Shown here: positions 35,593-42,647 of the stretch, piece after piece | Layout: each line of letters starts with the position of its first letter | Position numbering within the stretch: the first letter of the stretch is position 1 | Source of the DNA: an uncultured Granulosicoccaceae bacterium | GTDB lineage: Bacteria > Pseudomonadota > Gammaproteobacteria > Granulosicoccales > Granulosicoccaceae | Length of the DNA: 60,785 nt | Assembly (NCBI GenBank): GCA_938020525.1 | Contig: CALIHW010000083.1 | Location: 1 to 60,785, forward strand | Reading direction: 5' to 3' | Made by a program: the position numbers and the translations under genes | The notes under the pieces: generated by a model | The model's database searches: none | Seen by the model: only the letters and a program-made list of their open reading frames with translations | Told to the model about the DNA's origin: nothing

Positions 35593-36591
35593 ATGTTAAA
35601 AGTAGGTTTGATAGGTGCCGGGCGCATCGGAAAAATACACGCCAGTTCCATTGCACTACATTCTGGTAGTCAGCTCGTGTCTGTTGCTGACGTCATCGAG
35701 GAGAATGCCACAGCTCTGGCAGCGGAATTCAACGCGGCAGTAGTTTCAACCGAGCAGATGATGGAGGATTCCTCGATCAATGCCGTGTTAGTCGCATCAT
35801 CAACTGATACCCACTGTGACCTTATAGAGGCAGCAACATCCGCCGGTAAGGCCGTTTTATGCGAGAAGCCTGTTGACCTTAGCCTTACCCGTGCAAGCGC
35901 ATGCTTAAAGAAAGTAGAGGCTAAAGGGGTGCCGGTGATGATGGGATTTAATCGTCGATTCGATAGCAACTTCGCCGCAGTGAAAGCAGCGGCTGACGCC
36001 GGTGAAATCGGTGCAAAAGAAATGTTGTCAATTACCTCACTTGATCCGGCGCCACCACCTATCGAATATGTACGTGTTTCTGGTGGATTGTATCGCGACA
36101 TGATGATTCATGATTTTGATATGGCTAATTTCCTGATGAAGGATCTGCCTGAAACCGTATCTGCTACTGGAGCATGTATGGTTGATTCTGCTATTGGTAA
36201 AGAGGGCGATGTTGACACGGCAGTGGTAACCCTTTCTTATAGTGATGGAAGAATCGCGGTCATTAAAAATTCGCGTCGGGCTGTTTATGGATACGAGCAG
36301 AGACTGGAATTGTTTGGTAGTGATGGTATGTTGCGGGTCGACAACGTTAACGAAAGTACGGTGGTAAAATCGACGGCAGATGGCGTAAGCAGTGCCAAGC
36401 CAATGTATTTCTTTCTTGAGCGATACATGCCAGCTTACGCTGCAGTATGGTCAGCATTTGTCAGCGCGTTAGAAACCGGTGGTGAGGTTCCGGTCTCTCT
36501 GGCAGACGGCGTGAATGCGCTGGCAATGGCTGAAGCGGCGACTCAGTCATCTCAGAGTGGGCAGCGAGTCCGTTTGCAAGATATTGTCTAG
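35593..36591 (+). CDS. iolG: Inositol 2-dehydrogenase-like Gfo/Idh/MocA oxidoreductase (332 aa)
   Basis: NAD-dependent oxidation of myo-inositol to 2-keto-inositol is the usual reaction of this group. The NAD motif GLIGAGRIGKIHA opens the protein, CEKPVDLS (catalytic Lys, near 97) and GFNRRFDSNF (near 120) follow, and GLYRDMMIHDFDMANFLM (near 165) holds the Asp and His of the active site in the arrangement typical of IolG. Length is normal. No other iol gene is next to it, so in this setting it could equally oxidise a related sugar or scyllo-inositol. A palindrome 34 bases upstream may be its operator. It is transcribed away from the glycan operon. Confidence 0.85.
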   Translation: MLKVGLIGAGRIGKIHASSIALHSGSQLVSVADVIEENATALAAEFNAAVVSTEQMMEDSSINAVLVASSTDTHCDLIEAATSAGKAVLCEKPVDLSLTRASACLKKVEAKGVPVMMGFNRRFDSNFAAVKAAADAGEIGAKEMLSITSLDPAPPPIEYVRVSGGLYRDMMIHDFDMANFLMKDLPETVSATGACMVDSAIGKEGDVDTAVVTLSYSDGRIAVIKNSRRAVYGYEQRLELFGSDGMLRVDNVNESTVVKSTADGVSSAKPMYFFLERYMPAYAAVWSAFVSALETGGEVPVSLADGVNALAMAEAATQSSQSGQRVRLQDIV

Positions 36592-36953
36592 TCAGGTTTT
36601 GGCTGAACGGTTCCTTAATTCAAGAGTTTGGATCAGATAAAATAGCAGGACAGCGCAATAAATTACCTGGAGATAACGTTTCTGCAAGAACCTTGAGAAG
36701 CGATGCCACTGCAGGCGGTATAGGTACGGTGGTGCGACCAGGCAAGCACCATCGTCCTGCCCGGATGATGGTGATGGCGGTGTAGTAATTCGTGTTGTAT
36801 CTTTCCGCCAAGCTGTCATGTGGCGCGGGCGCGGGTTCCGGCCTTTAATGACTTTCTTCCTAGTATTATTGCAATAGTACAAATAATGTAAAAATCATGG
36901 ATTTAGGTTAACCTGCGGAGATAAAACTTTGATTTTAAAGATGGAGGCCACCG
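36592..36953. other. Intergenic stretch with a hairpin
   Basis: At 36747-36773 an inverted repeat has ten-base arms with one mismatch (CACCATCGTC and GATGATGGTG) around a seven-base loop. It has no T tract, so it is not a clear terminator. The rest holds no gene I can support. Confidence 0.4.
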
Positions 36954-37568
36954 ATGAACGGTGACAATCGTTTTATTGTAAACATTCTGAAGGGCGGTCT
37001 GGTTGCCGCCATGTTGTTTATGCTGCAGGCATGCGCTTCAAGTGTTGTTGAGCCTGCCGGTGACATAGAGGGTGGCACTGTCGTTGGTGCGCCATCACAG
37101 CCACTGAGCACTGAATATGTCTTGCAGTCTGGTGATGAAATCTTCATTCAGGTTTTCAATGATGATGAATTGACCATGAATGCCACGGTCTCGCAGGCGG
37201 GTACGATCAACTACTCCTATGTCGGAACTTTACAGGTTGCAGGGTTGACGGCAGACGAGCTAACCGAATCTATTACAGATCAGCTTAGTGGTGCTTACCT
37301 TAAAAACCCCTCTGTAAATGTCACCGTTCAACAGTACCGTGCTTTTTTTATCGATGGCGAGGTGAGAAGCCCGGGCAGCTACGCGTATGAGCCGGGTTTG
37401 ACGCTTGCCAAAGCGGTTTCGTTGGCGGGTGGTATGACAGACAGAGGTTCAAAGAGAAAGATGAATCTGCTGCGAGAAATAGACGGTGTCAGGAAAAACT
37501 ATCGAGTAGATTTTTCGCAAAACATTCTGCCAGGTGATGTAGTCACTATCGGTGAAGGTGTTTTCTAG
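36954..37568 (+). CDS. Wza-type polysaccharide export lipoprotein (204 aa)
   Basis: An outer-membrane or periplasmic secretin-like protein for capsule or exopolysaccharide export. A signal peptide ends in the lipobox LQAC (Cys near 26). The polysaccharide export domain follows (EYVLQSGDEIFIQVFNDDEL, VSQAGTINYSYVGTLQVAG), then a SLBB domain (FFIDGEVRSPGSYAYEPGLT). It is shorter than E. coli Wza (~360 residues) and has no C-terminal helix. Its usual partner, a Wzc-type kinase, is not next to it. GGAGG lies six bases before the ATG. The stop codon TAG sits inside the CTAG end of a palindromic element, so the element may have set the 3' end of the gene. It may work with the glycan operon 1.6 kb away. 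Confidence 0.88.
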   Translation: MNGDNRFIVNILKGGLVAAMLFMLQACASSVVEPAGDIEGGTVVGAPSQPLSTEYVLQSGDEIFIQVFNDDELTMNATVSQAGTINYSYVGTLQVAGLTADELTESITDQLSGAYLKNPSVNVTVQQYRAFFIDGEVRSPGSYAYEPGLTLAKAVSLAGGMTDRGSKRKMNLLREIDGVRKNYRVDFSQNILPGDVVTIGEGVF

Positions 37569-37638
37569 CCTGATTCATGAGCCTAATTGCTAACGACATG
37601 TGACGCCAGATTTTCTTCTGGCGTCGAATAGACACACT
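37565..37638. repeat. Internally deleted copy of the CTAG-ended palindromic element (reverse orientation)
   Basis: It begins CTAGCCTG-ATTCATGAG, like the right end of the full element at 40531-40776, and 37601-37638 is identical over 38 bases to the reverse complement of 40626-40663, including the hairpin GCCAGA-TTTTCT-TCTGGC. The middle has been lost and the other end cannot be recognised. On the plus strand, just after the export lipoprotein gene, the hairpin could act as a weak terminator. Confidence 0.65.
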
Positions 37639-37692
37639 CAGAGGCTGGCGCATCCGCAGGCACCCTGCGTGATGAGGGTGTTAAACCCGGTG

Positions 37693-38667
37693 TCAGCCTT
37701 GCCCGATTAGTATCCCTGCTGCCAGAACAAGTACCCCGCCAAGAATAATCTGCAACATCGCTTTCACCCACGGTGTTTCCATATATTTGTGTTGTATCCA
37801 TGTGATCACAAATAGTTCGAGCGCAACAATAACGAATGCTACGTAAGTTGCTGTCCAGAAGTCAGGGATCAAATATGGCAGTGCATGTCCCAGGCCGCCA
37901 ATAGTTGTCATGACGCCGGTAACGATACCGCGAGTGATAGGAGAGCCGCGCCCGGAGATCACGCCATCATCTGAGGCAACCTCTGTGAAGCCCATTGATA
38001 TACCAGCACCGACTGAAGCCGCCACACCAACCAGGAATGTAGTCCAGGTATTTTGTGTCGCGAAGGCGGTGGCAAATATTGGTGCGAGCGTCGAGATCGA
38101 ACCGTCAATCAATCCTGCAAGACCGGGTTGTACGTAAGTTAAAACAAATTGCCTGTGAGCGGCTGCTTGTTCGGATTCAAGTGCACCGCCAGTCTTTTGT
38201 TCTTCGGCAAGTGAGTTCGACATTTCCTTGTGTTCTGCTTCCGCCGCTGCGAGATCGCCCAGCAGTTTTCGGGTTCCAGCATCCGTGCTGGTTCGGGCTG
38301 CACGCTCATAAAAAGCCTGCGCAACAGTTTCCATGGCCTCAGCTTCTGCACGCATTTGTGCAAGACCCAGATTTTCAGCAAGCCATGTTGGCTTGCGGGC
38401 ATAGAATCCGGAAACATGTTCACGTCTGATAAGGGGTACTACTTCACCAAACCGCTCTGCGTGCTGGTCAAGCAGAACACGACGATGCTCATCCTCCTCG
38501 GCAGCCATTTCTTCAAACATGGTTGCCGACTCCGGGAAGTCCTGCCGGAGTGACTGTGCAAAGCCTCGGTAGATACGCGCGTCGTCCTCTTCAGAGGAGA
38601 TGGCGAGGGCCAGAACCTGCTGTTCGCTCAGGTCTGAAAAGCGTCTGCGGGATGCGAAAGAGAACAA
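37693..38667 (-). CDS. mbfA: MbfA-type membrane-bound ferritin: rubrerythrin domain fused to a VIT1/CCC1 iron transporter
   Basis: The N-terminal ~150 residues are a ferritin-like four-helix domain with di-iron ligands (SSEEDDARIY, MAAEEDEHRRVL, AEAEAMETVAQAFYERAA, AAAEAEHKEM). The C-terminal half (residues ~175-325) is a CCC1/VIT1-type transporter (PGLAGLIDGSISTLAPIFA, GAGISMGFTEV) with about five membrane helices. The family exports ferrous iron from the cytoplasm, and in rhizobia protects against iron and peroxide stress under Irr control. I place the start at the TTG at 38667, which has AGGA seven bases upstream; a TTG two codons earlier would sit too close to that site. It stands alone on its strand. 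Confidence 0.88.
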   Translation of the reverse strand: MFSFASRRRFSDLSEQQVLALAISSEEDDARIYRGFAQSLRQDFPESATMFEEMAAEEDEHRRVLLDQHAERFGEVVPLIRREHVSGFYARKPTWLAENLGLAQMRAEAEAMETVAQAFYERAARTSTDAGTRKLLGDLAAAEAEHKEMSNSLAEEQKTGGALESEQAAAHRQFVLTYVQPGLAGLIDGSISTLAPIFATAFATQNTWTTFLVGVAASVGAGISMGFTEVASDDGVISGRGSPITRGIVTGVMTTIGGLGHALPYLIPDFWTATYVAFVIVALELFVITWIQHKYMETPWVKAMLQIILGGVLVLAAGILIGQG

Positions 38668-38837
38668 ATGCAATTCCTGTTAATTTTTTTTTGATAAGTG
38701 CAGTGGCTGCTACGTGCTTAAGGGTACTCGCCGTGCGTATTAGCGAGCTGGTAAGATGAGTGTTATCTTGTCTGAACTTTACGAGCTTGCAGTAAAAGTA
38801 TACAGCAAAAATCTGAATTTAATTTGCAGAGGAATCC

Positions 38838-39455
38838 ATGCACATAACGCTCTATCACTCACCAGGCGCCTGCTCAATGGCCACCTATGTATCGCTTCTT
38901 GAAGCGGGAGCTGATTTTGATGTCAAGTTTATTCTGCTGAAGAACAACGAACAAACCAGCCCGGAATACGCCGCAATCAACCCGAAGCAGAAGGTGCCCT
39001 TTCTTACAGTAGACGGCGAGGGCCTGACTGAAAATGTAGCTATGCAGTCCTGGATTGCAGAAACGTATCCCAAAGCCAACTTGTTGCCGTCAGATAGCTG
39101 GGATCACAAATTGGCGTTGTCTTACATGGGTTGGTTCGGTTCGGGTATTCATCAGCACCTGACCCGCCATTTCAAGCCGATAAAGTTCTGCACCGATGTG
39201 AATTCCCACGCTGATATAAAAGCAAAATCATTAGATATGTATATGGAACAACTGGCATTAGTAGATGCAGAGTTAGCAGGTAAAACCTGGTTCTTTGATC
39301 ACTACACGGTATGTGATTCGTATTTCTTCTGGATCTACAACCGTGGTCTTGGGGAAGATTTTGATCTTAGTGGACTGAAGAATTGCACGGGGCATTATAA
39401 TCGTATGCTGGAACGTGACAGTGTTAAGAAGGTATTAGCGCATCTGCCGGGCTAG
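38838..39455 (+). CDS. Glutathione S-transferase (205 aa)
   Basis: A cytosolic transferase of standard length. The thioredoxin-fold half carries LYHSPGACSMATYV with the beta-class Cys (near 12), KQKVPFLTVDG with the cis-proline, and LTENVAMQSWIAETYP for the gamma-glutamyl contact. The C-terminal half is helical. The beta class conjugates or reduces with glutathione through the Cys. AGAGGA lies just before the ATG. The MBL-fold gene starts eight bases after its stop, so the two are probably cotranscribed. Confidence 0.9.
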   Translation: MHITLYHSPGACSMATYVSLLEAGADFDVKFILLKNNEQTSPEYAAINPKQKVPFLTVDGEGLTENVAMQSWIAETYPKANLLPSDSWDHKLALSYMGWFGSGIHQHLTRHFKPIKFCTDVNSHADIKAKSLDMYMEQLALVDAELAGKTWFFDHYTVCDSYFFWIYNRGLGEDFDLSGLKNCTGHYNRMLERDSVKKVLAHLPG

Positions 39456-39462
39456 AAAATCA

Positions 39463-40491
39463 TTGGTGTCTTCAACGTTAAAAAACAAGCGAATCTTTAT
39501 ATGCCTGGCAGGTGTGTTGGTAGCGTGTTCTCCATCGATCAAAATGAATAGCAACGCCCCGGCACATCATAAGCCAGACGGTACGTTTGTTAACACAAAC
39601 GGTGAGGCCATCAATAAGCCATTCAGGGACTTACTCAAATGGCAGCGAGAGGCACCGGACGTAGCGCCGCTAACCTTGCCGAGTGTAACTCCGCAGTTGG
39701 AGATTTTAGCAAACCCGGGCTCTGTGCAACTGACCTGGATCGGTCACAGTACCTTTTTGCTACAGGTTGACGGGCTGAATATTCTTACTGACCCAATATT
39801 TACCAGACGTGCTTCTCCGGTAAGCTTTGCTGGTCCTAAGCGAACAACACCGCCAGCATTATCCATTGATCAGTTACCACCCATTGATATCGTGTTGATA
39901 TCGCATAACCATTACGACCATCTGGATAAGGGCAGTATTAAGGAGCTACGAGCCAAACAACCAGACAATCCACCGCAGTATTTCGTGCCATTAAATCAAA
40001 AGCCGTTTTTCGATAAGTTAGGCATCAAAAAAGTTACCGAACTGGATTGGTGGGATAGTGCAAAAGTGCAGGGCACCACCGTGCATGCGGTGCCGGTACA
40101 GCACTGGAGTAGCAGAAGCCCTTTTGATCGCAACAAAGTTCTATGGGCGGGTTTCCTTATTGATTCACCAAGTCACCGAACTTTGTTTGTCGGTGATAGC
40201 GGTTACTCCGATGATTTCAAAACCATCGCACAGCGGTTAGGACCAGTTGATCTTGCTTTGGTGCCAATCGGTGCCTACGACCCGCGCTGGTTTATGAAAA
40301 GCGCTCACATGGATCCCGAAGAAGCTTTGCAAGTGGTAAAAGATGTTGGTGCTACCAGAGCGATTGGAATGCATTGGGGAACTTTCTCATTGACCGATGA
40401 GCCAATGGCTGAGCCCGGTGAGCGTGCTGATGCTACGGGAGTTATTGAGACGCCCGCTCCGGGTCAGATCATTGATCTGACTAATCCGTAG
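39463..40491 (+). CDS. MBL-fold metallo-hydrolase, NAPE-PLD/UlaG-like lipoprotein (342 aa)
   Basis: The N-terminus has a lipobox (GVLVAC, Cys near 22), so the protein is probably anchored in a membrane facing the periplasm. The zinc-binding motif SHNHYDHLD (near 145), the bridging Asp in FVGDSGYSD, and GMHWGTFSLTDEP at the end match the beta-lactamase-fold phosphodiesterases of the NAPE-PLD group; TWIGHSTFLLQ and LTDPIFTRRASP are also typical. Substrate may be a phospholipid. No ribosome site was clear; TTG 39463 or GTG 39466 could serve. It follows the GST gene closely. Confidence 0.87.
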   Translation: MVSSTLKNKRIFICLAGVLVACSPSIKMNSNAPAHHKPDGTFVNTNGEAINKPFRDLLKWQREAPDVAPLTLPSVTPQLEILANPGSVQLTWIGHSTFLLQVDGLNILTDPIFTRRASPVSFAGPKRTTPPALSIDQLPPIDIVLISHNHYDHLDKGSIKELRAKQPDNPPQYFVPLNQKPFFDKLGIKKVTELDWWDSAKVQGTTVHAVPVQHWSSRSPFDRNKVLWAGFLIDSPSHRTLFVGDSGYSDDFKTIAQRLGPVDLALVPIGAYDPRWFMKSAHMDPEEALQVVKDVGATRAIGMHWGTFSLTDEPMAEPGERADATGVIETPAPGQIIDLTNP

Positions 40492-40530
40492 CAATGCCCG
40501 ACTTTTAATAGGCATTGTTAATCGGTGGGG

Positions 40531-40776
40531 CTAGCCTGGATAATTCATCAGGCCACAGGTAAATAATGGCGAAATACTACATATACAGTTCCAAACCACT
40601 TTATTAGCACCTTTTTCAAAATAGCAGTGTGTCTATTCGACGCCAGAAGAAAATCTGGCGTCACGTCTCGGCCGATCCTCTTCGGCACGTGGCGAGCCAC
40701 GTTTCTCAGACGATTGGCCGACCTGTTTAGCCAGATTTCCTCCGGACGCCGAATCCTCATGAATAATCCAGGCTAG
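40531..40776. mobile_element. MITE-like palindromic element with CTAG ends, full-length copy (246 bp)
   Basis: The ends are inverted repeats: CTAG plus CCTGGATAATTCATCAGG on the left (40531-40552) and its near-perfect reverse complement on the right (40755-40776), 20 of 22 bases matching. Inside, 40638-40663 forms a hairpin GACGCCAGA-AGAAAA-TCTGGCGTC, and a second, diverged copy of the same palindrome lies near the right end. CTAG is either part of the ends or a duplicated palindromic target. It carries no gene, so it would depend on a transposase elsewhere. Related copies are at 2132-2213, 37565-37638 and 46527-46675. Confidence 0.8.
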
Positions 40777-40826
40777 AAGTCCTTCGCAAGACGGGTAAAT
40801 ACAATCGGTTAATCCAAAAGCGGTTG

Positions 40827-40856
40827 TTGACCTCGTATCCGTTACTTGAGTAAAGT
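40827..40856 (+). promoter_or_regulatory. Possible sigma70 promoter of the DsrE-like gene
   Basis: TTGACC (40827-40832) and TAAAGT (40851-40856) are 18 bases apart, 56 bases before the ATG of the DsrE-like gene. Confidence 0.4.
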
Positions 40857-40911
40857 TATAGGGTATTAATCCAACATAAGTTCTTAATTCAACCATATAT
40901 AGGAAATAACC

Positions 40912-41361
40912 ATGACTCGTCTGTCAGCAATATTTGTATTGGTCGTAACAGCAATATTTGTAAGTGTTAGCGGTTTTGCCAGTGACTCTGATACAGATCA
41001 CCGTGTGGCGATTCATGTGGATGAGAATGACCCGGCAACAATGAATCTGGCGCTAAACAACATTGCCAATATCAAAAAATACTATGACTCAAAGGGTGAA
41101 ACGATAGCAATAGAGCTGGTTGCCTATGGGCCAGGTCTGCATATGTTTCGTTCAGATACTTCGCCAGTGAAAGACAGGCTATCAGTTATGTCTCTTGAAT
41201 TTGATAATCTGACATTCTCAGCATGTGGCAACACGCATCACAATATGTCCAAGAAAGCAGGTAAAGATATCGAGCTGGTAGAGGAAGTGACTATGGTGCC
41301 TTCAGGTGTGGTTCAGTTAATAGAATTGCAAGAGGAAGGCTACGCATACGTAAGACCTTAA
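40912..41361 (+). CDS. Periplasmic DsrE/DsrF-like protein (149 aa)
   Basis: A signal peptide (LSAIFVLVVTAIFVSVSGFA) is followed by a DsrE-fold domain: RVAIHVDENDPATMNLALNN, IELVAYGPGLHMF, and FSACGNTHHNM with the conserved Cys (near 103) used for sulfur or thiol chemistry in this family. It ends with VPSGVVQLIELQEEGYAYVRP, the usual closing strand and helix. Single-domain secreted DsrE-like proteins are common near thioredoxin or sulfur-redox genes, and the gene beside it, in convergent orientation, encodes a thioredoxin-like protein. AGGAAA stands eight bases before the ATG. Role in periplasmic sulfur or thiol transfer is inference. Confidence 0.82.
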   Translation: MTRLSAIFVLVVTAIFVSVSGFASDSDTDHRVAIHVDENDPATMNLALNNIANIKKYYDSKGETIAIELVAYGPGLHMFRSDTSPVKDRLSVMSLEFDNLTFSACGNTHHNMSKKAGKDIELVEEVTMVPSGVVQLIELQEEGYAYVRP

Positions 41362-41421
41362 TTTTGATTGATTGTATTAGAAAAGGGGATGCTCGACAGG
41401 GGTTGAAAAAACCGGAGTATC

Positions 41422-41443
41422 GACGAGGCACGATTGCCTCGTC
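41422..41443. terminator. Bidirectional terminator-like hairpin between convergent genes
   Basis: A perfect nine-base stem GACGAGGCA-CGAT-TGCCTCGTC sits between the convergent DsrE-like and thioredoxin-like genes. On the minus strand a run of six T follows about ten bases later. Confidence 0.55.
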
Positions 41444-41475
41444 TGCCTGATTAAGTAACCATTGTAGTATGCTGC

Positions 41476-41883
41476 TTAGCTTGCAGCTACTGCTGCAAAT
41501 AATGCTTCAATGGCTTGTGTGGACGTCTGCGCGATCACACGATCTACTTCTTTGCCTTCGTTAAACATGATAAGTGTTGATCTTCTTCGAATACCGAGTT
41601 CAGATACAATTTCATCACGCTTGTGGTCGTCCCAGTTCACTTTCATGACTGTGACATTCTGGTACTTAGGGTTACCTTCTATTAGTGCACTCACGGTGCG
41701 CTCTTGAGCTCGGCAAGTCCCTCACCAGGGGGCAAAAAAATCGAGCAGCAAAGGCTCGCCACTCGCGAGCGCTTCTTCATACGCCTCCCGAGAGTAGTCC
41801 ACGAATTTGCCTTCTCCAGCCCAGCTGGTAGCCGGGGCAGCGATAGCAATTGCGGACAGTGTCAGGAACTGTCGTCTTTTCAT
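41476..41883 (-). CDS. Thioredoxin-like exported protein with in-frame TGA at the first active-site Cys: candidate selenoprotein (135 aa)
   Basis: From the ATG at 41883 (GAGGA six bases upstream) the protein starts MKRRQFLTLSAIAIA, a Tat-like signal peptide. It reads EPLLLDFFAPW, then TGA (41724-41722, codon 54), then GTCRAQERTVSALI and on in the same frame to a natural stop at 41476. The thioredoxin active site is W-C-x-x-C; here the first Cys position is the TGA, giving W-Sec-G-T-C if read as selenocysteine. The part after the TGA stays intact for 81 codons with a good thioredoxin fold (VTVMKVNWDDHKRDEI, IRRRSTLIMFNEGKEV). Just downstream of the TGA in the mRNA (41702-41684) a stem AGCGCAC/GTGCACT with one mismatch closes a five-base CGTGA loop, at the distance expected for a bacterial SECIS. 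A nonsense mutation (TGC to TGA) or sequence error is the alternative. Confidence 0.65.
41684..41702 (-). promoter_or_regulatory. Candidate bacterial SECIS stem-loop
   Basis: In mRNA sense the arms are AGCGCAC and GTGCACT (six of seven pairs) and the loop is CGTGA. The loop starts 27 bases after the TGA and has G as its second base. Known bacterial SECIS elements have a short apical loop with a G in its first two positions about 16-37 bases after the UGA. The stem is short, so this is only suggestive. Confidence 0.4.
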
Positions 41884-42234
41884 AATGATCCTCTTGAATG
41901 ATCCTGTGGGGTTACATTTCAAAAATCAGACCCGCTGTATGCGGGCTTAGCTCAATAATAACTCAAAATCAGCCATTTTTACTCGAATGGTTGTAAAGAG
42001 TGGTGTCTCTGACCGCTGGATTCACAGTTAGTGCCACCTCGAGGCGTCAATTGGTCCGCTGCCTTGGTTGTAGAAACTATAAAAGATAAGGCGCTTGACT
42101 TTGCAGTCGGTGACTTTGTCACAGACAAATTTCTGACAAAGCTAGGCCGTTAACATCTGTCTGATTTGTTATACAGGTTAGGCTTCGTTAAACCAAAAAA
42201 CTGGTGTGGCTTAAATTGTAGATTGACAATATAA
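41884..42234. other. Intergenic stretch with a possible gene tail
   Basis: On the plus strand, about 42016-42153, an open frame without a proper start ends in DKALDFAVGDFVTDKFLTKL and a stop. Its composition is protein-like, so it may be the tail of a lost gene, but I do not recognise it. The promoter of the thioredoxin-like gene should also lie here. Confidence 0.3.
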
Positions 42235-42555
42235 AAGCAAATCGCATTTGATGACTTTGGAACCGGGTATTCAAATCTGGTCTATCTGCATCACTATCCC
42301 ATCCGGTGTTTGAAAATAGATCGCTCGTTCATTATGCGGCTGGAGACAGCCAAACCTATCGTTGAGCTGATCATCTCTATGGCGCGGCTTTTCAAGCTTG
42401 ATGTTGTGGCAGAGGGAGTTGAAACACAGGAGCAGCTTGATGTACTGAAAAGTCACGATTGTCAGGAGTATCAGGGCTACTTTTTTGAAAAGCCCATAGA
42501 ATTTTCCGCATTCTCGAATTTGCTGCTGAGTTTGGTAACGAAGCAAGCTGCCTGA
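42235..42555 (+). pseudogene. C-terminal relic of an EAL-domain (c-di-GMP phosphodiesterase) gene
   Basis: Directly after a TAA at 42232, the frame reads QIAFDDFGTGYSNLVYLHHY, then KIDRSFIMRL, VVAEGVETQEQLDVL and YQGYFFEKPIEFS. These are the conserved second-half motifs of the EAL fold: the metal-binding DD, the catalytic Lys of KID, the Glu of AEGVET and QGY. The N-terminal half with the EAL motif itself, and any sensor domains, are missing, so it cannot be an active enzyme. An ATG at 42310 would give an 81-residue fragment. It is probably a remnant left by a deletion. Confidence 0.8.
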
Positions 42556-42647
42556 TAGCAATCGCGGTAGATTGATTTGTTAGTATCGAACTAACATAAT
42601 GATCTGTAAAACTTACACGTGAGTCATGGGAATGGCTGCGATACCAA

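Noticed and set aside
36592-36882. A 96-codon minus-strand frame between the iolG-like and Wza-like genes.
   Set aside because: Arg- and Pro-rich low-quality sequence without a ribosome site; it also contains the hairpin at 36747-36773.
41476-41922. Two separate small genes on the minus strand, one before and one after the TGA.
   Set aside because: Both parts are in the same frame, join exactly at the thioredoxin active site and together make one normal-length thioredoxin, so one gene with an in-frame TGA is the better reading.
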